Source: Helianthus annuus (taxonomy: Eukaryota; Streptophyta; Magnoliopsida; Asterales; Asteraceae). Taken from it: a DNA stretch of 64,000 nt. Positions 20,067-30,507 of the stretch are shown one piece after another. Each line of letters opens with the position of its first letter. Position 1 is the first letter of the stretch. The DNA is taken from the NCBI RefSeq assembly GCF_002127325.2, contig NC_035448.2, positions 118,003,426 through 118,067,425 on the forward strand, in the 5' to 3' direction. The position numbers and the translations under genes are program-made. The notes beneath the pieces were generated by a model. That model did no database searches and was not told the DNA's origin. It saw only the letters and a list, made by a program, of their open reading frames with translations.

Positions 20067-21974
20067 AAGCAACAAGAATCTTTTGAGATTCTTAAGCAAA
20101 AGTTGAGCAATGCTCCTGTATTGACATTGCCAGAAGGGATTGAAGAGTTTGTTGTGAACTGCGATGCATCGCACATTGGCATGGGCTGTGTGCTTATGCA
20201 GAAAGGCAAGGTTATTGCCCATGCCTCACGTCAATTAAAGGTGCACGAAAAGAATTACGCCACCCATGATTTGGAGTTGGGTGCCGTTGTATTTGCACTA
20301 AAGCTTTGGAGGCATTATCTTTGTGGAACAAAGTGTATAACCTATTCTGATCATAAGAGCCTTCAACATCTGTTTAACCAGAAGGATCTTAACATGAGGC
20401 ATCGTCGTTGGATGGAGACTTTGAATGATTATGATTGTGAAATTCGGTATCATCCTGGCAAGGCAAATGTAGTCGCTGATGCCATGAGCAGAAAGGAAAG
20501 GATCAATCCTATTAGAATCAACGCCAAGAGCATTGAACTAAAGAACAACTTGAATGAAAAGTTGTTAGCCACTCAGAAGGAAGCTGTTTTGGAAACTAAC
20601 TTTCCGAATGAGAAGTTAGGTGTGACTGCCGATCAATTGTCTTGTGGCAAGGATGGAATCCTAAGATTGAATGGTCGAATCTGGGTTCCAATCCATGGAG
20701 GGCTTAGAGATGTGATTCTTCAAGAAGCTCATAGTTCAAAGTATTCAGTTCCCCCAGGCAGTGACAAGATGTACCAGGATTTAAAGGCAAATTATTGGTG
20801 GATAGGTTTGAAGAAATCTATAGCCACTTATGTGGCTAAATGTCTGACGTGCGCACAGGTTAAAGCCGAGCACCAGAAGCCGTCAGGATTGCTACAACAA
20901 CCTGAACTTCCCACCTGGAAGTGGGAAATGGTAAATATGGATTTTATCACTACGTTACCAAGGATGAAGCGTGGGAATGACACGATATGGGTTATAGTCG
21001 ATAGATTGACCAAGTCAGCTCACTTCTTGTCGATTAAAGAAACGCACAGCTCCGATAAGCTAGCTCAGCTATACGTGGATGAGATTGTATCTCTCCACGG
21101 AGTGTCAGTGTCTATTATCTCTGATAGGGATACAAGATACACATCGCATTTTTGGAAAAGCTTTCAGCAATCATTAGGCACTCGATTAAATTTCAGCACT
21201 GCTTATCATCCTCAGACGGATGGGCAAAGTGAACGTACAATTCAAACACTTGAGGATATGCTAAGGGCTTGTGTTATAGACTTGGGTGGAAGTTGGGATG
21301 ACCATCTTCCTTTGGTTGAATTTTCGTGCAATAATAGTTATCACTCAAGTATCCAAGCAGCGCCTTTTGAGGCTTTGTATGAAAGGAAGTGCAGAACGCC
21401 AGTTTGTTGGGCAGAAGTTGGAGAAACTCAACTATCAGGACCTGATATAGTCCTAGAGACGACGGACAAGATTGTTCAAATCCGTGATCTTCTGAAAGCT
21501 GCAAGGGATAGACAGAAAAGCTATGCAGACATGAGGCGTAAAACTCTGAAGTTTGAAGTTGGTGATAAAGTGTTACTTAAGGTGTCACCCTGGAAAGGGG
21601 TGATGCGTTTGGGCAAAAAGGGCAAGCTGAGCCCAAGATACATAGGACCATTCGAGATCATCGAATGTGTCGGAACTGTAGCTTACAAGCTAAATCTGCC
21701 AGAAGAGCTTAGTGGAATTCATAATGTATTCCACATCTGCAATCTGAAGAAATGTCAAGCCGATGAGTCGCTAGCAATGTCACATAAAGACGTACAGATA
21801 GATGAGAGCTTGAAATTCGTTGAAAAACCTTTGTCGATCGAGGATCGACAGGTTAAGAAACTTCGGAGAAAGCATGTGCCGATTGTGAAGGTAAGATGGG
21901 ATGCCCGTAGAGGCCCAGAATACACGTGGGAGGTTGAATCCACAATGAAACAGAAGTACCCTCATTTATTTTAG
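20067..21974 (+). pseudogene. Chromovirus pol, second half (RNase H, integrase, chromodomain) of the split older element
   Basis: Continues the frame broken at 10841, reading KQQESFEILKQKLSNAPV onward, then about 620 open codons. RNase H: NCDASHIGMGCVLMQ and YSDHKSLQHLF. Integrase: HHCC-type finger ending CLTCAQVK; catalytic core with MDFITTLP, SDRDTRYTSHFW and [11 protein letters not shown]. The C-terminus is chromodomain-like ([27 protein letters not shown], then TAG). No stop is seen here, but the gene is dead because of the TAG in its RT, the missing gag and protease, and the 9.2-kb insertion. The TTG at 20103 is not a real start. It is related to, but clearly diverged from, the inserted element's pol. 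Confidence 0.9.
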
Positions 21975-22013
21975 TAAATCTCGAGGTCGAGATTTCTTTT
22001 AAGGGGGTGAGGA

Positions 22014-25000
22014 TGTAACACCTCGCAAAATCATGTCCAATATAATAAAGACACGTGTCATGGACTTTAAATGTGTAATGAATTGATTCCGAGGGACTAA
22101 AATTGTCAAACAATGTAAATATGTAAGTAAAAGGATCCAAAGTGTCAACATGCCATTCTTGTGCCTCTGATTGACCTCACACGACGTTCGTATTCTTTAA
22201 TGAAAAAATTGTCGAACATAGAAAGTCGTTTATGCTTAAATTGAGGATTTTAAGAAACATAGGGGTTAAAAATGTCAACATGTAAAAAGTTACCTCTGAA
22301 TGACCTTTTAACGATCCAAAAAACATTGTAATATTAGTATATTTTGCTCTCAAGAATATTGGATAGTAATCTCATGGAGTTTCGATAAAATCAAGACTTT
22401 TCGGGTGATCTCACAACTAACCGGGAGCTTAACGGAGTTAATTTATGACTTAAGGCACTTGTTAGTTAACTATGGGGGTCATAAGTGCAATAAAAGAAAG
22501 TTAAATAAACTTTAAATGAGCAGGGACTGAAATGGAAAAGTTTGGAAACTTTTTACCGGAATAAATGGTTCTCGCGGGCCGCGTAGACTCCCTCTAAAGT
22601 CTACGCGGGCCGCGACAGAAGTGCCAGCGAGCAAAAAAGGGACAGCTGCATGTTGCAGCGTATTCCACCGCCATTGCATGGCTGATTTCGATACCAGTGT
22701 CTGAGCAAATGGTTTTTCATGCAGTAGGGACACTTGTGAACATCTGAAAACAACATAGGGACAAATGCAATGATCCTAGAACCTCTAAATTCCTATATAA
22801 GAGCTTGGGTTTTCACTTGTTCTTGCACACACTTGAAATTTTACTCTCAAGCTCACTCTCTGAAGCCTCCTGGTGCTAAAGGAAGCTTTCTCAAGTTCAA
22901 TATTCGCGCTAAGGACTATAGTAAGTGTTCTTAGCTTCCTTAGTTAAGGTTTAATGACCGAAAGTCAAAGTTGTCGTAATTAAGCTTTGACTTGGTGATT
23001 AATCACTAACGGTGCAGCCATTATTCAAATTGAAAGTGGCTATGTGTTGTTAATTATGTAGATGTTAAACCCTTAAAAGGGCACCATCTAATTATCATAT
23101 TATCTCAGTCAATTGTCGGGTCAAACTTATGAATAAAAAGTCAAACGGGTCAGTTTTTACAAAATAATTCATAACTAATAATGCAGAAGTTATGGAACAT
23201 GTTTTAACACTTAAATAGCTTGGTAAATAATATAAGAACATGTTTAGGCATGTTCAACCCGACAATACTGAGTTTAGGCTCGGTTCGCAACCGAAAGTCG
23301 CAAAAGTAGACTTTTGCTTTGACTTTCAGTTCTGACCCGATTTAGCTTAGTTTAGTTATTCTTTAGGGTTCCTTTGGGACCACATTACATGTTAGTATAA
23401 CCCTCTGAGATTATACTACATGGTTCCTTAGAAATCTAATTCATTTGCATGTTCCCGTTAAATGCTTAAAATGGACCATTACGCCCTTTTACCATTAGAA
23501 CGAGATTTTTGAAAATGTGAGAGGACAAAAACCTTTATTACTGATATTTAAGTATGTCCTAAAAATTTCACATCAGTTTATGGTCTGAAATGAGAGTTAT
23601 GCTCGATATCGTAAAATGGAAGCTTTTTATTAATTAAATGGCATTTTTGACATAAATTATATTTAAACCCAATTTTTGGCACCAAACTTTCTATCAACTG
23701 TTATAATATAATATTTTGGGATTTTCAGAAATTTTTGTCAAATTTTATACTGACCGTAACATAGAGTTCTTTCATGGACTCGGTAATTGACGATAAAGCC
23801 CTTTTTGTTAATAAAATGAGTTTTAGGCATCATTTGCATGCCAAACCTTTTTCTATTGATATCATATGTTAAATAAAATATTTTAAGCAGTTGAGAGTGA
23901 TCAAAAACTCAGATTTCCTTTTTCAACTCGATTATTGTCAAATACCGACTTTTATGCGATTTAGGCGCATAGTATGGTTTAAAACCATATTTGGCACCTA
24001 GGACTTGTTACCTACTGATGTTATGGATAAATTTTTGTACTTTTCTTGAACTCAGATTTCCGAATTGACCCTTAAAGCATATGTGAAATGACCAAAATGC
24101 CCCTACGGTGCATAGTTTGGCCATAAATGATAAATTTCACATATGTATGATATCTTACTGATATAACTTATTAAAATAAATATTTTTATTGATTATGTTA
24201 GACCAGAACCTCATATTACTATTTAACCTCTTTTATAAATCTTAAAATGATCAAAATAACCTTTCAGGGCTTAAATTGGTTTTAAATCCGTTTTGGGCAT
24301 AATGGAAGATATCCTACTGATATCATAACATATTTAAAGCATATTAACCTGTGGAACTTGTACATGACTCATTTGGTTACCCGTTATGCATTTTTCGCGT
24401 TCGGTTCAGTTTATGTAACTAGTTTACATAAATTAAACGAAACGGGTCAAACCTTATCATTTTTACTTCAAAATCCAGAATGTGTTTAGTTTACCCACTT
24501 TATACAAGTCTCCATACTTGTTGGGTCTAAATCTCATTCTAATCCGGTCTTCGCTTAATCTTGCGTTTCGTACCGTAAATCCTTCTTTAAAACTAACCGG
24601 TCTAAGTTATAACTTAAATAAGACCCGTTAGGAATCTAATAGGTTATTAAAACCTTCGTTCCGTATTAGGAGCCCAGTAAAAGCTACTTGTACTTGCTGA
24701 TTTGATATACGGCTGGGAATAAAATTTTATTTTTGCTCAGGTAAATACTTTTAACTTATTTTCCGTTATACGGGCTTGGATACGGTATTATAATAATACC
24801 GCTTGGTCGGGTATTGAATGTTTAATCGATTAGTGGTTAAACCAATGAAATAACCCGTTTTAATATGTCTTGTTTGATGCAATGCCTTTGGGGGTTAATG
24901 ACCATGTCCTGGATATCCTCGACTTATTCATTAGAAATGGCCACGGCTTAAGCACGGGGTGTAGGCATACACCTGACAGTTGTGTATGTATAAACGGTAT

Positions 25001-25537
25001 CTCACTCTTGTGGGCCTATACGCGTGGCGTGTCTATTAATCTTGACTCGGCTCTTCTAACCTAGCACTGAATGGACGACAAACATATAATCTGCATACAA
25101 GATTATTTTTAAATAATTGTCCCAATTTATAAAAGATTATTTGTGCCTTGTGCATTTAAATCAATTTTCTTAAAATGTTTTCAAATGAGTCGGTTAATTG
25201 TATTTACCAATGTAAACTGACGTATTTTCCAAAAAGGTTAAGTGCAGGTACTAAGCGTAATGGGCTGGAAACTCCGGGTATTAAATAAAGAGTCTTGCAA
25301 GCTTTAAATACTTAAAGTCTGTTGAATAGTATTTTATTTTATGTTTTAGATCCGCCTGTGGATCCATTTACAACCCGTTGTGTAATATTTTATTATACTT
25401 TCAAATCGGTTTGTATAATTACTTTTAGACTTCCACTGTGCATTGAACTGCGATTATTTGACTATGATGATATCAACTACGTCACGATACTCCCCACCGG
25501 GCCCACCGGTAATACGTGGACATATCGGGGTGTGACA
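22014..25537 (+). repeat. 3' LTR (3.5 kb) of the older chromovirus
   Basis: Starts TGTAACACCTCG right after a purine tract (AAGGGGGTGAGGA) following the pol stop and ends CGGGGTGTGACA, so the ends are inverted matches. TATATAAG at 22794-22801 is a probable promoter. Upstream are paired CGCGGGCCGCG motifs (22573-22583 and 22604-22614) with a GTAGACT/AGTCTAC stem between them. Downstream is a series of inverted repeats (22962-22993, 22995-23006, 23059-23090, 23300-23317, 23393-23418). Long LTRs of this kind are common in Tekay/Del chromoviruses. There is no gene inside. Confidence 0.85.
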
Positions 25538-25547
25538 GATAGGTAGT

Positions 25548-26200
25548 ATGGTGTGGTGTGGTGTGGTGTGGTGTGGTGTGGTGTGGTGTGGTGTGGTATG
25601 GTATGGTATGGTATGGTATGGTATGGTATGGTATGGTATGGTATGGTATGGTATGGTATGGTATGGTATGGTATGGTATGGTATGGTATGGTATGGTATG
25701 GTATGGTATGGTATGGTATGGTATGGTATTGTATGGTATAGTATGGTATATGTAGTATAGTGTAGTGTGGTATATTATAGGATCGTATCGTATAATGTAG
25801 TATAGGATCGTATTTTACAAGTAGTGTAGTGTAGTATACTATATGGTATGGTATGTTATGGTATGCTATGGTATGGATGGGTAGTATGGTATGGTATGGT
25901 ATGGTATGGTATGGTATGGTATGGTATGGTATGGTATGGTATGGTATGGTATGGTATGGTATGGTATGGTATGGTATGGTATGGTATGGTATGGTATGGT
26001 ATGGTATGGTATGGTATGGTATGGTATGGTATGGTATGGTATGGTATGGTATGGTATGGTATGGTATGGTATGGTATGGTATGGTATGGTATGGTATGGT
26101 ATGGTATGGTATGGTATGGTATGGTATGGTATGGTATGGTATGGTATGGTATGGTATGGTATGGTATGGTATGGTATGGTATGGATGGGTAGTATAGTAT
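25548..26200. repeat. Pentanucleotide satellite-like array (GGTGT then GGTAT)
   Basis: Begins with about nine GGTGT units, then about 27 GGTAT units to 25735, an irregular 150-bp break, and then a very uniform run of about 60 GGTAT units (25886-26182). It starts ten bases after the end of the older LTR. Because the unit is 5 bases, several frames on both strands are open (MVWYG and IPYHT repeats). None is a gene. Confidence 0.95.
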
Positions 26201-26284
26201 GATATGGTATAGGCATGGGATGGCATGGTATAGTATATTGTATCGTATTGTATCATATCGTAAAAGATATGTACTATAGTGTTG

Positions 26285-26716
26285 TATTTTTTAACATTAT
26301 TTACTTTACTAAAACTAGTATATAATAATAACTTTTTTTTGAGAAAAAAATTGTAGCAAATACAAATTTGTAGCAAATTGAGCCAGTTTGCTACAAATTT
26401 CGGACCAATTTAACATTTTATTTTTTAAAATTATTCACTTAATTAAAATTAAAAATAAGAGTAAATTACAAGTTTTGTCCTTTATGTATGTCCCAAATTG
26501 CAGGCGCTGTCCTTTGTCTTTAAAATTGATGAGTTTTGTCCTTAATGTTTGCAAATCTTGCACGTTATGTCCTTTAGGCCAAACCCAGTTAATTTTTTTG
26601 TTAAATCTGGTCACCCAGGGGTATTTTAGTCTTTTTACCATGTTTACTTATGTTTATTAAAAAATAAAAAAAAAATAATTTTAGTCTTATTATTATTATT
26701 ATTATTATTGTTATTA

Positions 26717-26754
<38 letters not shown>

Positions 26755-28621
26755 GGTGTGTATATATACCATATATATAACCATTACCACAACCCTTCAC
26801 CGCCATCTCCACCTCCCACCACCGTCACCGTCACCACCACCCTCCATTGCCACCATCACTACGGCCACCATCACCACCACCGTCACCTGCCGCCACCTCC
26901 CACCACAACCACCATCCCGCATAACCCACCTCCACCGCTTCAATAGTGCAACCCAAACCAGCACCCTCCACCGTCACCACCACCCTCCACCTCCACCTCC
27001 ATTGATTTCACTTTTGCAATGTAACAGACAAGTTCCAGACAACAATATAAATACAACTGCAATGGATTATTATTCTTCAGGCACGATCTAAACAAGATCA
27101 TCAAGAATAAAACAGATAAATTAAATACGATCTTAACCTTCATTCAAAAGCTAAAATGAAGCAACAAAACTATATCGAACGACCACCACCCTCCATTTCC
27201 ACCGTCACTACGGCCATCAACACCACCACCGTCACCTGCCTAAATTCCAAATCAAAAACCCCCAATCAAAAACCTAAATTCCAAATCGAAAACCCCCAAA
27301 AATCCCCACAATGTCAAAACAGACCTATAATCACCCACAAACCTGCAACAAATCCTCTGTTTCCGGCGAAGGTTCCGGCTAGCCGCCACCGATTCTCCGC
27401 AACCCACTACCGCATCCACCATCACAAACCCACCACTACATCCGTCTTCATCATCCACAAACCCACCACCACAAAAATCCAGATCTGCGAAAACACCGAT
27501 TCTCCGCAACCCACTACCGCATCCACCATGAACACCTCCATCATCGCCATCGTTCTCAGACACCTCCATCATCCCCGTCATTCTCAAACACCTCCACCGT
27601 CGCCGTCGTTCTCAAACACCTCCACCGTCGCCGTCATTCTCAAACACCTCCACCATTGTCGTCATTCTCAAATATACAGAGAGAAGAGAGAATATACAGA
27701 GAGAAGAGAGAAAGAACATGAGAGAGAGAGAACATGAGAGAGAGAGAGAAATGGCAGATTTTTGTATTTATAATTTTTTTTATTTTTTTTACAAACTAGC
27801 CCCTAAACATAAACTGTTTTATACAATAGCCCCTGAAGACATGAAATGACAAGAATACCCTCATGTGCCTTGCACATGATCAGTTTTAACCAAAAAATCT
27901 ATCTGGGTTTGGCCTAAAGGACATAACGTGCAAGATTTGCAAACATTAAGGACAAAACGCATCAATTTTAAAGACAAAGGACAACGCCTGCAATTTGGGA
28001 CATACATAAAGGACAAAACTTGTAATTTACTCTAAAAATAAATAATTTTGTTGTCGGAAACCTGTAGCAACCTAACTCAATATGCTACAAATTTTGGACA
28101 AAATTAGCATTTTATTTTTTAAATTATAGTATTAATTTAAAATTAAGAATAAAAAATAATGTAATTGTTGTTTTGTCGGAAAACTGTAGCAACCTAACTC
28201 AATTTGCTACAAATTTTCAACATATATAACATTTTATTTTTTAAATTATAGTATTAATTAAAATTAAAAAATATAAAATAAAGTAAGTTCTTTTTGTCGG
28301 AAAATTGTAGCAACCTAACTCAATTCGCTACAAAAATTCGACAAAATAAACATTTTATTTATTAAAATTATTTAATTTACTAAAATTAAATAACTAACTT
28401 CATTTTATGGGAAAACCATAGGAAAGTGGCTCAATTTGCTATAAATTTCCTACAAATTAATGTTTTGTGGCGATGTTGTCTGAAAATTGCGGAAAAGTTT
28501 TAGGGTTTTTTTTTGTTTCTCTTTTTTGTCGCAAATATTGTAGGAAAGTTGTAGTAAAAATTTAGTTGTAGAAAATTTGTGGGAAACTTTTCTAGTAAAA
28601 AAATGATGATTTCTAGTAGTG
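26285..28621 (-). mobile_element. CACTA (En/Spm-type) transposon remnant with repeated subterminal units
   Basis: The right end reads, on the minus strand, CACTACTAGAAATC at 28621, the classic CACTA terminus. About 26285-26458 and 28042-28440 carry four to five copies of a roughly 125-bp unit containing 'tgtagcaacctaactcaatttgctacaaat' in pieces and 'acattttattttttaaa'. These are subterminal repeats. No transposase is visible and I could not find a left CACTA terminus. It is inserted in a minus-strand pol relic just after the codons for ALYGRK. Confidence 0.6.
26459..28032. mobile_element. Mutator-like element, long TIRs, perfect 9-bp target duplication
   Basis: The ends are a long inverted repeat of roughly 130 bases (26459-26600 and 27906-28032) starting GAGTAAATTACAAG. 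It is flanked by identical 9-bp TAAAAATAA (26450-26458 and 28033-28041), diagnostic of Mutator-like elements. The interior has an ATT microsatellite (about 26690-26754), then Pro/Thr/His-rich low-complexity sequence with an internal duplication: the CCACC..CCGTCACTACGGCC block occurs near 26816 and 27182, and a GATTCTCCGCAACCCACTAC block near 27391 and 27499. No transposase is present. The open frames at 26756-27091 and 27156-27737 are probably captured or UTR-like sequence, so a Pack-MULE origin is possible. Confidence 0.85.
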
Positions 28622-29893
28622 TTTCGTCCATAAAGTGCTTCAAATGGGGCGGCATTAATGCTTATATGATAAGTATTGTTATAGGAGAATTCTATTAATG
28701 GCAAGTGGTCGTCCCAACTTCCTCCAAAATCTATTACGCATGCCCTTAACATGTCTTCCAGTGTTTGGATTGTCCTTTCAATCTGTCCATCTGTTTGAGG
28801 GTGATAAGTTGTACTTAAATTTAGTCGTGTTCCCATCGCTTTTTGGAAACTTTTCAAAAAACGAGAAGTAAAACGACTATCTTTATCGGACACAATGGAT
28901 AATGGAATTCCATGTAATGAAACTACTTCATCTATATATAGCTTAGCTAATCTTTTCATACTAAAGGTTTCCTTTATGGGTAGAAAATGAGCTGACTTAG
29001 TTAGTCGATCCATAATCACCCAGATTGTGTCGTTACCTTTCCTTGTTTTGGGTAATTTGGTAACAAAATCCATTGTTATTAATTCCCATTTCCATGGCAT
29101 TTCTAATTGTTGAAGTAAACCTGGAGGTTTCTGATGTTCAGCTTTAACTTACGCACAAGTTAAACACTTAGAGACGTAACTAGCTATATCCTTTTCATTC
29201 CTATCCACCAAAAATTCTTCCTCAAATCTTGATACACCTTGTCACTACAAGGATGCGTCGTATACTTAGACTTATGAGCTTCTTTTAAAATTTTATTTCG
29301 TTGGTTTCCTTGGATAGGCACCCAAATCCTCTTCTTATGGAATTTCCAAATTCCATCTGTTCCTTTTTCTAATTCCATTATTATTCCTTTTAATCCTTCA
29401 GCATTATCCTTGATCGCTGTCCTTTGTACTCTTCAACAGTTCCATTAAATCTATCTGCAGATTTAATCTGAGAGCACATACTCGTCTTGGCTTCTCATAA
29501 TACTTACGACTTAAAGCATCAACTACCACATTTGTTTTACCTTCGTGATAGTGAATATCACAATCATAGTCACTTAAAAGTTCCATCCATCATATTTGTC
29601 TCATGTTCAATTCTTTTTACCCAAAAATATATCTTAAGCTTTTATGATCTGTAAAGATGGTAAACTTATTACCATACAAATAATGTCTCCAAATTTTGAG
29701 GGCAAAAATTATCGCTCCTAATTCTAAATCATGAGTTGTATAGTTTTCTTCATGCTTTTCAGTTGCTTAGACGCGTAAGCAATCACCTTCTCACGTTGCA
29801 TCAGAATATAACCTAATCCTAATTTAGAGGCATCACAAAAGATCACAAAATCCTCAGTTCCTTCTGGTAATGCAAGTATCGGTGCGAAGATAT
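28622..29893 (-). pseudogene. Degenerate chromovirus pol relic (RNase H to integrase)
   Basis: Read on the minus strand it gives [24 protein letters not shown] (RNase H), [23 protein letters not shown], the integrase finger region, [26 protein letters not shown] and [11 protein letters not shown], ending [10 protein letters not shown] at the CACTA insertion. It is closer to the complete element (14015-18520) than to the split one. Several stops and frameshifts break it, for example a TAA in place of the Gln codon after CLTC (about 29150). SDRD has become SDKD. It is an old dead relative of the young element, truncated at both ends. Confidence 0.85.
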
Positions 29894-30507
29894 GGCATTG
29901 AAACAAGCCTTTAAGACTCACATGGAGTCAAAATTTGCCTTCCCCATGCCCACCAACTTTATGAGACAAGAATGAACGTGGGTAAGGTGGAAGTAATCAT
30001 TAAAGAAGTCCAAATTCCCAAGAGTGGACTTTCTTTCACAAAGAGACAACTTTCAAGACCTCCTGACAAAATGAAAGTTAAAAGGAAAGCTCATGTCATA
30101 ATGAGAGCATGTGAAGAGAAAAGACAAGTGAAAAGACCTGGAGCTTATCTAGAAAAAGAGACTATGAAAAGAGGATGAAGGAGGGATGAAAGGAATCAAG
30201 CTTCAACAAATCTTTAAAAAAGTTTTCTATGTAATAAAAAAGTGGGTTGTATTTTCCTTTGCTTTTGTATCTTTTCTAAACATCATCCATTGTAAATCAT
30301 CCATCGTGAAATAAAAAGCTTTCCCTTTTCCTCATAAAGTCTTTTTGAGTGTTCTTTCTATTTTTAGATATTTCTCTATTAAAAAGAAAATTTCTCCAAT
30401 CTTAAACCGTCTTTTTTTACCCTACACCGGATGTAGGAAACGAAACCAGGTTGTGTTGGATATTGCTGAAGGATACAAAGGGGAATTACCTAATGTCTCT
30501 TAGGTTT
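29894..30507. other. Unassigned repeat-like spacer
   Basis: Purine-rich 29920-30190 resembles the 3' part of a transposon. It is followed by a T-rich segment with several AATAAA-like signals (30230-30320). I see no supported gene; the 68-codon frame at 29972 has no recognisable features. Confidence 0.35.

Noticed and set aside
20103..21974. Separate 623-residue gene
   Set aside because: The TTG at 20103 is internal. The frame continues upstream to the insertion junction at 20067 and belongs to the split pol.
25477..26376. Long open frames on both strands (up to 299 codons, MVWYG/IPYHT repeats)
   Set aside because: They are translations of a 5-bp microsatellite, which is open in several frames by construction.
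26756..27737. Pro/Thr/His-rich frames inside the Mutator-like element
   Set aside because: Low-complexity triplet-like sequence with internal duplications and no domain. Kept only as possible captured sequence.
28450..29100. Independent gene for a 216-residue protein
   Set aside because: It is the degenerate integrase of a pol relic fused by chance to the end of a CACTA element.
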